From positions 686,979-750,978 of the forward strand of contig JAEPNY010000002.1 of assembly GCA_017643165.1 (NCBI GenBank): DNA of 64,000 nt, written 5' to 3'. This DNA comes from Psychroserpens sp. Its GTDB lineage: Bacteria > Bacteroidota > Bacteroidia > Flavobacteriales > Flavobacteriaceae. Numbering within the stretch: the stretch's first letter is position 1; each line of letters starts with the position of its first letter. The position numbers were made by a program, and so were the translations under genes. Positions 25,316 through 33,422 of this stretch are shown piece by piece. Under the pieces are notes generated by a model. That model was not told the origin of the DNA and did not search any database. It saw nothing but the letters and a program-made list of their open reading frames with translations.

Positions 25316-26177
25316 AGATTCGGAATTGATCTTAAATCCTGACGGAAGTGTTTACCACTTAAATCTTAAACCAGAAGACATATCTGATACCATTATTTTT
25401 GTTGGTGATCAAGATAGAGTTGAAAAAATTACAAAACATTTCGATAGCATAGAATTCAGGACTCAAAAGCGTGAATTCAAAACACAAACGGGCTATTACA
25501 AGGATAAATTACTAACAGTTATATCGACTGGAATCGGTCCAGATAATATTGATATCGTATTAAACGAATTAGACGCCTTAGTTAATATTGATCTGGAGAC
25601 GCGAAAACCAAAACAAGACCTTACAAGTCTAAATATAATACGCGTTGGAACTTCAGGTTCTTTACAAAAGGATGTGCCTGTGGATTCTTTCGTAATTAGT
25701 ACGCACGGATTAGATATCAATGGCATGCTTCACTTCTATCAAATCGATGACATTAGTAACCCTAAAATAGAGAACGCTTTTATTGAACACACAAATTGGG
25801 ATATTAATAAAGCACGCCCAATTATTATAAATAATAGTCAGTATTTAGAAAACTATTTTGATAGTCCGGAAGTCCATAAAGGCATGACTGGTACAGCTGG
25901 AGGTTTTTATGGTCCGCAAGGACGCGTTCTGCGTTTACCACTTCAAGATGATTCATTAAATGCCAAATTAGATTCATTTTCATATGAATATTTTAGAATC
26001 ACGAATTTCGAAATGGAAACTTCTGTTATCTATGGTTTATCCAAACTTCTTGGTCACGAAGCGCTATCATTAAATGCCATTATTGCCAATAGGCCCAATG
26101 GAACATTCAGTAAAGATCCCAAGCAGACTGTAGAAAATTTAATTTTATATGCGTTAGAGCGCATAATTAATGTGTAA
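25305..26177 (+). CDS. Nucleoside phosphorylase (uridine phosphorylase-like)
   Basis: A 290-residue PNP/UDP family protein that splits nucleosides with phosphate. Phosphate site IIFVGDQDRVEKI and IIRVGTSGSLQ; the nucleoside-binding ITNFEMETSVIYGLSKLLGH carries the E-M-E-T triad. Closest in pattern to uridine phosphorylase, but base preference cannot be read off. It overlaps the DUF1835 gene. Confidence 0.88.
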   Translation: MSIKDSELILNPDGSVYHLNLKPEDISDTIIFVGDQDRVEKITKHFDSIEFRTQKREFKTQTGYYKDKLLTVISTGIGPDNIDIVLNELDALVNIDLETRKPKQDLTSLNIIRVGTSGSLQKDVPVDSFVISTHGLDINGMLHFYQIDDISNPKIENAFIEHTNWDINKARPIIINNSQYLENYFDSPEVHKGMTGTAGGFYGPQGRVLRLPLQDDSLNAKLDSFSYEYFRITNFEMETSVIYGLSKLLGHEALSLNAIIANRPNGTFSKDPKQTVENLILYALERIINV

Positions 26178-26232
26178 TGTGTGACGGATTTTGCGACGAA
26201 TAGTTCAAAAGAATCGAATTTAGTAAAAATGT

Positions 26233-27090
26233 ATGAGGACAGTTAAAATTGGTGGTGTGCCAGAACACTTTAATCTTGCATGGTATCTTGCACTTAAAAA
26301 TAGAGAGTTTAAAGATGTGGGCATTAATTTAAGATGGAAGGATTTTTATGGTGGTACAGGTGCAATGAATAAAGCACTTCGCGAAGGCGAAATTGACATG
26401 GCTGTTATTCTTACAGAAGGTGTTATCAAAGATATTATTGATGGAAATCCAACCAAGATTGTCCAGACATTTGTTAAGTCTCCTCTTATATGGGGAATTC
26501 ATGTTGCTCATCAATCTAATTACCATACTATAGATGATTTAAAAGGTAAAAAAGCCGCAATCAGCAGATATGGATCTGGGTCTCATTTAATGTCTTATGT
26601 TAATGCTGAACAGCACGACTGGGAATTAGATGAAGATCTCAATTTTGAAGTTATTAGAAATTTAGATGGTGCCGTTGAAGGTTTAACAAATGGTAAAGCC
26701 GATTATTTTTTATGGGAAAAATTTACGACTAAGCCAATCGTTGATAAAGGCGTATTTAGAAGAATTGGAAACATCCCAACGCCTTGGCCCTGTTTTGTTA
26801 TTGCCGTAAGGGAAGACTATATTGCTGACCATCTTGACGATCTAAAGATGATACTAGAGATTATTAATAATATTACAATTGAATTTAAACAAATACCTAG
26901 TATAGATCGTACAATAGCCAATCGATATGAACAAAAACTAGAAGACGTCCAAGAATGGTTATCCCTTACCGAATGGTCACAGCATATTATGGATGAAGAG
27001 ACAGTAGACACCATTCAAGACACACTTTATAGTTTAGATATAATTCCTAGAAAAGTGAATTACGATGAACTGGTTAAAAAAATAGATTAA
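26233..27090 (+). CDS. Cytoplasmic periplasmic-binding-protein-fold protein (Ca3427/NMT1-like)
   Basis: A 285-residue type II binding-protein fold without signal peptide or lipobox, so cytoplasmic. The pattern MRTVKIGGVPEHFNLAWYLA, then LREGEIDMAVILTEG, and LKGKKAAISRYGSGSHL is that of the ABC/NMT1-THI5-like substrate-binding domain, resembling the Ca3427-like group. No ABC permease or ATPase is near. Ligand and role are unknown. It follows the nucleoside phosphorylase by 55 bases. Confidence 0.78.
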   Translation: MRTVKIGGVPEHFNLAWYLALKNREFKDVGINLRWKDFYGGTGAMNKALREGEIDMAVILTEGVIKDIIDGNPTKIVQTFVKSPLIWGIHVAHQSNYHTIDDLKGKKAAISRYGSGSHLMSYVNAEQHDWELDEDLNFEVIRNLDGAVEGLTNGKADYFLWEKFTTKPIVDKGVFRRIGNIPTPWPCFVIAVREDYIADHLDDLKMILEIINNITIEFKQIPSIDRTIANRYEQKLEDVQEWLSLTEWSQHIMDEETVDTIQDTLYSLDIIPRKVNYDELVKKID

Positions 27091-27212
27091 ATGTCGATAA
27101 ATTCAATAATTAAAAATGTTATATAATTGATAACGTGCTATTTGCATTGTTAGAAAATTAACATAATTTTAGCTTTTTACGCTCTAATTTTTCGATTTAT
27201 CAAAAATTTGGT

Positions 27213-27220
27213 TACATTTG
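27213..27220 (+). promoter_or_regulatory. -7 promoter box before the 59-residue membrane protein gene
   Basis: TACATTTG, exact TAnnTTTG match, 42 bases before the ATG at 27263. Confidence 0.5.
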
Positions 27221-27262
27221 GAGCACCAAATCGAAGTGCTTGCTTAACTAAATCTATTGAAT

Positions 27263-27439
27263 ATGATTCTAACAATTACTCTTGTACTATCTTTTTTAGT
27301 GGCTATTAATTTCTTGTTATTGGTATTTAGTTGTAATAAAACAACTAAGAGAGTTGTTACTGAAGAGAAAACTGTAATTAAACCAATTAAACCTGCTAAA
27401 CAATTAGCAACAAGTCAATTAGCGCCAACTGGTAGTTAA
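27263..27439 (+). CDS. Small single-helix membrane protein
   Basis: A 58-residue protein from the ATG at 27263 (an in-frame TTG lies 6 bases upstream). One N-terminal helix (ILTITLVLSFLVAINFLLLV) is followed by a Lys/Thr/Val-rich tail (KTTKRVVTEEKTVIKPIKP). Its own promoter box and a normal frame support a real gene. Function unknown. Convergent with ung, 3 bases apart. Confidence 0.65.
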   Translation: MILTITLVLSFLVAINFLLLVFSCNKTTKRVVTEEKTVIKPIKPAKQLATSQLAPTGS

Positions 27440-27442
27440 TCC

Positions 27443-28108
27443 TTACCAACTAATTTCTCCTAAATTTCGAGATTTCAATTCTGAATTTGTTCGGCTAAAA
27501 TGTTTATTACCGAACCAATAACCTCTATTCGCGCTCAATGGTGATGGGTGCCCTGAAGTTAGTACGACATGATCTTGTGTGTTTATGAGTTTTATTTTCT
27601 TTTTAGCATAACCTCCCCATAATAAAAACACAATGTTTTTACATTCGTTACTAATGATTTCGATCACATGATCTGTAAAGCGCTCCCATCCTTTATTTTG
27701 ATGACTTCCTGGCTGTTTTGCTCTAACAGTTAGTGTCGCATTTAGTAATAGCACGCCTTGAGTCGCCCAGCGTTCAAGATTACCAGACGTAGGATAAGGA
27801 ATGTTCAAATCCGATTCTAATTCTTTAAATATATTAATCAATGACGGTGGATGAGAAATGCCATCTGCAACTGAAAAACATAAGCCATTTGCTTGGCCAT
27901 CTCCATGATACGGGTCTTGGCCAATAATCACCACTTTTAAGTTATCAAAAGTGCACAGATCAAAGGCTGAGAATATTTGAGATCCTGGTGGATAACAGGT
28001 ATTGATTTTATATTCTTCTCTTACAAAGTCTGTTAAGCTCTGAAAATAAGGCTTTTGAAACTCAAAGTTTAGTTTTTGTTTCCAGCTTGGATGTATGTTT
28101 ACGTTCAT
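27443..28108 (-). CDS. ung: Uracil-DNA glycosylase, family 1
   Basis: A 221-residue Ung that removes uracil from DNA. Catalytic water-activating loop GQDPYHGDGQANGLCFSV and Leu-loop HPSPLSANRGYWFGNKHF are intact, as is the LLLNATLTVRAKQPGSHQ segment. Length and motifs are standard. Confidence 0.97.
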   Translation of the reverse strand: MNVNIHPSWKQKLNFEFQKPYFQSLTDFVREEYKINTCYPPGSQIFSAFDLCTFDNLKVVIIGQDPYHGDGQANGLCFSVADGISHPPSLINIFKELESDLNIPYPTSGNLERWATQGVLLLNATLTVRAKQPGSHQNKGWERFTDHVIEIISNECKNIVFLLWGGYAKKKIKLINTQDHVVLTSGHPSPLSANRGYWFGNKHFSRTNSELKSRNLGEISW

Positions 28109-28205
28109 TTTATCTAATAATAACTCCAGTCATCTAAAACATGAGCATTGTCATAATTTGATATTAGCAAAAGTACTATATTCGTTTGTGTTAAAGCTAT
28201 CAATC

Positions 28206-29084
28206 ATGGTAAAAGCGATTTTAGAACGTGTTCAAGGTATCTTAAATACTGATTTAAAGGAAATCAATACAATTGAATCCATCACACATGATGATTTCTA
28301 TAAAAATCATATTAAGACAAATACGCCAGTCAAAATGACCCATATGATGAGCCATTGGAAAGCAATGGAACTATGGTCATTAGATTATTTTGAAAAAATT
28401 GGTAAGGACAAAGAGACCTACATGTATCAAGGTAATATTAGACAAAATGATACCAATTGGCATTTTGGTGCATTTCAAGATTACTTAAATGATATTAGAA
28501 ACAATAGCGATAATACAGAAACCTATCTCGGAAATATGCCTATTGCTAAAATGTTTCCAGAATTATTAGAACACGTTGATTTCTCTTTAATCTCAAATAA
28601 TACCATTCGCAACTCTACTTCCCTATGGATAGGCCCTCCAGGAACTATTACGGGATGGCACACCGATAGATTAGCAAACAACATATTGGCATTAATCGAA
28701 GGACGAAAACTCGTTTTTTTGGTAAGTCCTAAAGAGACCAACAAAATGTATCCAAGTGATAAATACGAACCTGGATCACGTCTGAGCGACGTTAATATGG
28801 AGAATTTTGATGAGGAACATCATCCATTATTCAAAGATGCGACAGTACAATACACGATTATCCATCCAGGTGAAATGCTATTTATTCCACAAACTTGGTG
28901 GCACGTTGTTTATGGTTTAGACGTTTCTATTAGTTCAAATAATTTTGGATTTACTCCATTTGACAACTTTAAAATGAAATCTTCTGAACTTATAAAACGA
29001 AATTTACATAGTTTAGGATTATACAGTCCTAAGAATTGCGTATGCCATTATATAAACGAAGATGGCAAACGCGTAAAACGCTAA
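28206..29084 (+). CDS. JmjC/cupin-like 2OG oxygenase
   Basis: About 292 residues from the ATG at 28206; the longer frame upstream crosses the ung promoter region and is not conserved-looking. The cupin_8/JmjC motifs are SLWIGPPGTITGWHTDRL (H-x-D iron ligands) and ...FIPQTWWHVVYGLD (distal His). Members are often protein or RNA hydroxylases; target unknown. Divergent from ung. Confidence 0.85.
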   Translation: MVKAILERVQGILNTDLKEINTIESITHDDFYKNHIKTNTPVKMTHMMSHWKAMELWSLDYFEKIGKDKETYMYQGNIRQNDTNWHFGAFQDYLNDIRNNSDNTETYLGNMPIAKMFPELLEHVDFSLISNNTIRNSTSLWIGPPGTITGWHTDRLANNILALIEGRKLVFLVSPKETNKMYPSDKYEPGSRLSDVNMENFDEEHHPLFKDATVQYTIIHPGEMLFIPQTWWHVVYGLDVSISSNNFGFTPFDNFKMKSSELIKRNLHSLGLYSPKNCVCHYINEDGKRVKR

Positions 29085-29128
29085 ATTCTACTAAGAAATT
29101 AAGATTTTATTTCTATATCATTAATAAG

Positions 29129-29136
29129 TAACTTTG
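29129..29136 (+). promoter_or_regulatory. -7 promoter box of the mutS2-like operon
   Basis: TAACTTTG, an exact TAnnTTTG match. It overlaps the earliest in-frame TTG (29134), which rules that out as a start and supports an ATG downstream. Confidence 0.6.
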
Positions 29137-29166
29137 CATTCTTTAAAGATGAAAAGGAAGTTGTCG

Positions 29167-31326
29167 ATGATACGCATTCATGATAAAACGTTACAGGATA
29201 TAGAATTTACCACGGTTTTAAAACAGGTGGCTGAATATTGTATTACCGATTTAGGACGTCAAGAAGCGCTACTCATTCGACCATTCGAAACTCGTGAAGA
29301 TGTCATGCGGTCTTTAACGCATACAAATGAATTCATATCTTCATTCTACAATGACAATCGTATTCCGAATCACGGATTCGAACCGATTAGTAGAGAGGTT
29401 AAATTATTAAATATTGAGAACTCCTATTTAGAAACGAAAAGTTTCCAAAAGTTAGCTTCAATATGTATTATCATTCAGGACCTCACAAAATTCTTTAAAA
29501 AATTTGAAGAGTACTACCCTTCTCTTCATCTGTACGTCTCAAATCTAGATCTATTACCACATGTCGTTACAGAAATTGATTCAATAGTTGATCGCTTTGG
29601 AGACGTGAAAGATAATGCGACAGATACCTTGTATAGCCTGCGTCAAGCTATTAATTCTGTTAGAGGAAAAATCAATCAGAGTTTTAATTCGGCCTTAACG
29701 ACCTACCACAACCTTGACTATCTCGATGATATTAGAGAATCTGTTGTTGAAAACAAACGTGTACTTGCGGTAAAGGCCATGTATCGCAGAAAGGTGAAAG
29801 GTAGTATCCTTGGTAGCAGCAAAACAGGAAGTATCGTTTATATACAACCAGAAACAACGTTTCAATATGCTAGGGAACTGAATAATTTAGAATTTGATGA
29901 AAGTGAAGAAGTCAATCGTATTCTAAGACAGCTTACCGAATATGTGCGACCGTATAATACACAGTTTAACGACTACCAAAACTATTTAGTTAGATTAGAT
30001 GTTATTTACGCGAAAGCAAAGTACGGTCAATCAATTAATGCCATATTACCTCAAATAAACGAAGACAAAATTTATGACGCCAGAGATGCGTTTCACCCCT
30101 TATTATTTATCTCGAATAAAACTGAAGGCAAAAAGACATTTCCACAAAGTATTAAGTTAAATCCAGACAATCGCATTATCGTCATATCTGGTCCGAATGC
30201 TGGTGGAAAAAGTATTACCTTAAAAACAATTGGTTTGTTACAAGCCATGTTACAGAGCGGATTATTAATACCTGTGCATGAAAAGAGCAATGTGTGTTTA
30301 TTTGATCGTATTATTAGCGATATTGGGGACAATCAATCTATTGAGAATCATCTAAGCACCTATAGCTATCGATTGAAGCAAATGAATTATTTCCTGCGGA
30401 AATGTAATAAAAATACGCTATTCTTAATCGATGAATTTGGAACTGGAAGTGATCCAGAGTTGGGTGGAGCCCTAGCTGAAACATTTTTAGAAGAATTCTA
30501 TAATCGCGAAGCTTTCGGGATTATAACAACTCATTATTCTAACTTAAAGGTTTTAGCAAACGAACTTCCGTACATGCAGAATGCTAATATGATGTTTGAT
30601 GAGCGTAGTTTAGAACCTATGTTTAAATTGGCATTAGGACAAGCCGGAAGCTCTTTTACGTTTGAGGTAGCTCAGAAAAACGGGATTCCATATAGCTTGA
30701 TCAATCGGGCAAAGAAGAAAATAGAACGTGGTAAAGTAAGATTCGATGCTACCATCGCAAAACTTCAAAAAGAACGAAGTAAACTTGAAAAAACAGAGCG
30801 TTCACTTAAGGAAAATGAGAAGAAAAAACGTTCTGAAGCTGATAAGCTAGAAGAAATAAATGCTAAAGTTCAAAAGAAACTAGAGAATTACCAAGAACTG
30901 TATGACAGTAATCAGCGCTTAATCTATCTTGGTCAGAAGTTTAATGACATTGCCGACAAGTATTTTGATAATAAACGGAAACGTGAACTAATGGCCGAAC
31001 TCTTCAAATTGGTTCAAATAGAAAATTCAAAGCGTAAGAAGATATCAGCAAAACAAAAGAAAGCTGAAAAAGCAAAAGAATTAAAAGTAAAGAAAGAAGC
31101 CGATAAGAAAGTTGAAGTCATACGACAAAAGAAGAAAGCTGAAAAGAAGAAAGCTATCAAACCAGAAAAACCAAAACCGATTTTAAAAGTTGGTGATCGC
31201 GTAAGAATGCATGATGGCAGAGCTATTGGAAGTATTGATAGTTTAGAAAAAGGAAAAGCAATTGTAAATTACGGTATGTTCACTACCAATGTGAATGTTG
31301 ATTTACTAGAGCTGGTAGAACGATAA
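29167..31326 (+). CDS. MutS2-like ATPase without Smr nuclease domain
   Basis: About 719 residues from the ATG at 29167 (MIRIHDKTLQDIEF); the ATG at 29149 is the alternative. MutS family core: Walker A GPNAGGKSITLKT, Walker B/D-loop FLIDEFGTGSDPELGG, then TTHYSNL. A Lys/Glu-rich coiled coil follows. The end (VGDRVRMHDGRAIGSIDSLE, then NYGMFTTNVNVDLLELVER) is a small KOW-like beta domain. The Smr endonuclease domain found at the C-terminus of many MutS2 proteins is missing. Role in ribosome rescue or recombination control is inferred from the family. Confidence 0.88.
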   Translation: MIRIHDKTLQDIEFTTVLKQVAEYCITDLGRQEALLIRPFETREDVMRSLTHTNEFISSFYNDNRIPNHGFEPISREVKLLNIENSYLETKSFQKLASICIIIQDLTKFFKKFEEYYPSLHLYVSNLDLLPHVVTEIDSIVDRFGDVKDNATDTLYSLRQAINSVRGKINQSFNSALTTYHNLDYLDDIRESVVENKRVLAVKAMYRRKVKGSILGSSKTGSIVYIQPETTFQYARELNNLEFDESEEVNRILRQLTEYVRPYNTQFNDYQNYLVRLDVIYAKAKYGQSINAILPQINEDKIYDARDAFHPLLFISNKTEGKKTFPQSIKLNPDNRIIVISGPNAGGKSITLKTIGLLQAMLQSGLLIPVHEKSNVCLFDRIISDIGDNQSIENHLSTYSYRLKQMNYFLRKCNKNTLFLIDEFGTGSDPELGGALAETFLEEFYNREAFGIITTHYSNLKVLANELPYMQNANMMFDERSLEPMFKLALGQAGSSFTFEVAQKNGIPYSLINRAKKKIERGKVRFDATIAKLQKERSKLEKTERSLKENEKKKRSEADKLEEINAKVQKKLENYQELYDSNQRLIYLGQKFNDIADKYFDNKRKRELMAELFKLVQIENSKRKKISAKQKKAEKAKELKVKKEADKKVEVIRQKKKAEKKKAIKPEKPKPILKVGDRVRMHDGRAIGSIDSLEKGKAIVNYGMFTTNVNVDLLELVER

Positions 31327-31330
31327 CATA

Positions 31331-31747
31331 ATGACACAGATTCCGAAAGGTAAACAGCTAATTTTGTTTGATGGTGTATGCAACCTTTGTAATTCATCAG
31401 TTCAGTATGTAATCAATCATGATAAACAAAACAGATTTCTTTTTGCGCCATTGCAAAGTGAAATTGGTGAATCTATTATTAAAGACTTCAATATCGATCG
31501 CTCTAAAACTGATTCAATTCTCTTGTATTCAGAAGACAAAGGATTAGCAATCAAATCAACTGCTGCACTAAAGATCTCAAAGCACTTAGGATTCCCTAGA
31601 AATCTGTTGAGTGTCTTTACTATAGTTCCACCATTTATTAGAAATTGGGTATATGATTATATAGCTAAAAACCGTTACAAATGGTATGGCAAACGTGATG
31701 AATGTATGATTCCAACTCCAGAATTAAAGTCGAAATTTTTGCAATAA
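31331..31747 (+). CDS. Thiol-disulfide oxidoreductase DCC family protein
   Basis: A 138-residue DCC (DUF393) protein with the FDGVCNLCNSSVQYV motif (C17-x-x-C20) and the RFLFAPLQSEIG segment. Thioredoxin-like fold; substrate unknown. It follows the MutS2-like gene by 4 bases and ends at a terminator. Confidence 0.9.
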   Translation: MTQIPKGKQLILFDGVCNLCNSSVQYVINHDKQNRFLFAPLQSEIGESIIKDFNIDRSKTDSILLYSEDKGLAIKSTAALKISKHLGFPRNLLSVFTIVPPFIRNWVYDYIAKNRYKWYGKRDECMIPTPELKSKFLQ

Positions 31748-31749
31748 AA

Positions 31750-31778
31750 AAAGTCCTTACGGGAATAAGGACTTTCTT
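31750..31778 (+). terminator. Hairpin terminator after the DCC gene
   Basis: A 10-bp stem AAAGTCCTTA (31750-31759) / TAAGGACTTT (31766-31775) with loop CGGGAA and a short T-rich tail. Confidence 0.85.
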
Positions 31779-31891
31779 AATTAACAACTAATTAAAACTA
31801 ATTTAACTCTAAATAATTTATAATCAAGAGGGATTATCTAGTTTCTAGATTATTGATTAATAGCACATTATTTATACTTTAAAACTACTAC
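31779..31891. other. AT-rich spacer in a 514-base gene-free stretch
   Basis: No gene seen. It leads into an orphan promoter. Its right end contains TTAAAACTACTACT, a 14-mer that also occurs beside the tiny-ORF promoter near 18.94 kb. Confidence 0.45.
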
Positions 31892-31899
31892 TATCTTTG
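31892..31899 (+). promoter_or_regulatory. Orphan -7 promoter box
   Basis: TATCTTTG, an exact TAnnTTTG match pointing into a region with no large ORF. It follows the shared 14-mer, and GGTATAACA about 19 bases downstream also occurs before the tiny ORFs near 19.0 kb. Confidence 0.45.
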
Positions 31900-31954
31900 C
31901 GTATACATTCATATTATCGGTATAACACCATTTTTTTTGATTAAACAAAACAAG

Positions 31955-32054
31955 GTGCAAAAATCATCTACAAGATGCATACCTATAGGTAAATTCTTAT
32001 AACTCAATCAAAAAATACTTTCACTCAATGAAAGTTATGTTACGCTCAAAATAG
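31955..32054 (+). other. Two tiny ORFs downstream of the orphan promoter
   Basis: A GTG ORF of 15 codons (31955-32002, MQKSSTRCIPIGKFL) and an ATG ORF of 8 codons (32028-32054, MKVMLRSK). The second has a TCAATCAAAAAAT leader, the same element that precedes tiny ORF 3 at 19.29 kb. They may be decayed relatives of that cluster. Coding is not established. Confidence 0.25.
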
Positions 32055-32069
32055 ATTTTATAATCAAAA

Positions 32070-32144
32070 ATGTAAGACTAAATTGAAATAGAATTAATTG
32101 AAGAGTTAATTGCTGAACTGGAAGCCTTAAAACATTTTATTTAA
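32070..32144 (+). other. ORF-like segment broken by two early stop codons
   Basis: An ATG (32070) is followed directly by TAA, GAC, TAA and then 20 open codons reading IEIELIEELIAELEALKHFI before TAA. The amphipathic open stretch after two stops may be a degenerate small gene or chance. Confidence 0.2.
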
Positions 32145-32260
32145 CTCGACCCTTAACTTCTGTTAGTTAAGATCGACTCGAGTTCTCATGTCATGAAAGG
32201 TCTAACATGGAATGAGTTTCAAAAGAATACCTGATTAGAATAACTATGTTTTAAGGCTTC
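32121..32260 (+). ncRNA. Candidate structured RNA or imperfect hairpin element (140 nt)
   Basis: A perfect 15-bp inverted repeat, GAAGCCTTAAAACAT (32121-32135) and ATGTTTTAAGGCTTC (32246-32260), closes a segment with two internal stems. The first is CTTAACT/AGTTAAG (32152-32158/32165-32171), extended by AACTCGA/TCGAGTT. The second is CTCAT..CATG / CATG..ATGAG from about 32185. A T-rich tail follows the right arm, and the orphan promoter lies 220 bases upstream. A multi-branched RNA is one reading; a small inverted-repeat element is another. The right arm abuts the stop of the QEGLA gene. Confidence 0.35.
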
Positions 32261-32261
32261 T

Positions 32262-33422
32262 TTATTTTAAGCTTTTAAGAATGAAATCAAGGTTTTTATT
32301 AGAATTGTCATTAGTCATGTAGGCATCTGTGTAGTATTTAGATGAGATTGCCAATCCGAGATTCTGAATTTCGCTTATGGTATCTATATAATCCATATTC
32401 ACTTTTCCCGTTAACAAAACATCTAAATCACCTCCTGATTTCGCGTAGTTATAAACACGGTGAATACCGCTTAAATACTGATGATCTTTTGTAAAACCTC
32501 CTCCTCTATGTACGCGTAGTGCTATAGCAAAAGCCTTGTCTCTATTCAATTTATATTGACTAAATAATAGATCGAATGTATCTGCAAAACTATAGCCTTT
32601 ATTGAGAGTATCTACTGCTATGACGCGATAAGCAAGTTCTTTTAAACGTTTCATCGTCAAGCACCCGGACATATATTCGGAATAAACCGCCAATCCTTCT
32701 TGAGTCTCTACATTGTTAGGAAAACCATTTGAAAACACCTTTAAAGGTTGTGATAAACCATTAAACGTTGTGACCATATGCACGCCTATTTCATGGTTAG
32801 TAAGAACTTTAAGTTGATTTAAACTAAACTTATGGTTTTTACTTAGAACTAAAGTTTGCGTATTATTTAAAACCATTGCAGCGGCCGACAAATTAGTTGA
32901 AAGTTTGATCTTATACTTAAAATCATAGCGCTTAGAATAGTCTTTAAAAAAATCGACTGCTTCATCAGCAGAATAGATCGGTAACATCTCTTCATCAAAA
33001 TCGCTGTCATCAAAACGCAAAATAAATTTTGCATTATCAATTTGCTTTTCTGTAGGTGTACCAAAACTTTTTAAACTATTGAAATAGAACTTTCGGCCGT
33101 GATTTATAGTTTCTATGCACTCTATCAATCCAGAATATTCATATATCACATCTTCATAAAGCTGCCTTATAGCCTCATTTTCTATACGTTCTAAGCGTTG
33201 AGAAAAGAATAAGCGATGGAGTTTATACCCATTGAAATTAATCTTAGGATATTTAAACTGCGGATCATAATTATATTTTGCTGAAAAGAATTGTTTCTTT
33301 TCACCTTGGATATTTAAAGGATTTATATAATTAAGGAGTTCTATGTTTTGAACCAGACGGTTCAAATTTGCATCGATATCAAAAATGTTCTGAAATTCAT
33401 CAGTACTGGTAATTTGCGGCAT
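32262..33422 (-). CDS. QEGLA-motif / tyrosine-phenylalanine carboxypeptidase-like protein (DUF1704)
   Basis: A 386-residue protein with a gluzincin-like zinc site: NHEIGVHMVTTFNGLS (HExxH) followed by VETQEGLAVYSEYMSG, the QEGLA motif named for flavohaemoglobin expression-modulating proteins. Its metallopeptidase-like fold predicts cleavage of a C-terminal or small peptide bond. It is the last gene of a minus-strand run with gshB, a TerB-like gene and an N-formylglutamate amidohydrolase; it overlaps the latter by 1 base. Confidence 0.85.
   Translation of the reverse strand: MPQITSTDEFQNIFDIDANLNRLVQNIELLNYINPLNIQGEKKQFFSAKYNYDPQFKYPKINFNGYKLHRLFFSQRLERIENEAIRQLYEDVIYEYSGLIECIETINHGRKFYFNSLKSFGTPTEKQIDNAKFILRFDDSDFDEEMLPIYSADEAVDFFKDYSKRYDFKYKIKLSTNLSAAAMVLNNTQTLVLSKNHKFSLNQLKVLTNHEIGVHMVTTFNGLSQPLKVFSNGFPNNVETQEGLAVYSEYMSGCLTMKRLKELAYRVIAVDTLNKGYSFADTFDLLFSQYKLNRDKAFAIALRVHRGGGFTKDHQYLSGIHRVYNYAKSGGDLDVLLTGKVNMDYIDTISEIQNLGLAISSKYYTDAYMTNDNSNKNLDFILKSLK

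Noticed and set aside
32143..32184. Integron attC-like site
   Set aside because: The stem lacks proper RYYYAAC and GTTRRRY core sites and spacing, and no integrase or cassette is nearby.
31892..32260. tmRNA, RNase P RNA or 6S RNA
   Set aside because: None of the conserved sequence blocks of tmRNA or RNase P RNA could be found, and the layout does not match the single long bulged stem of 6S RNA.
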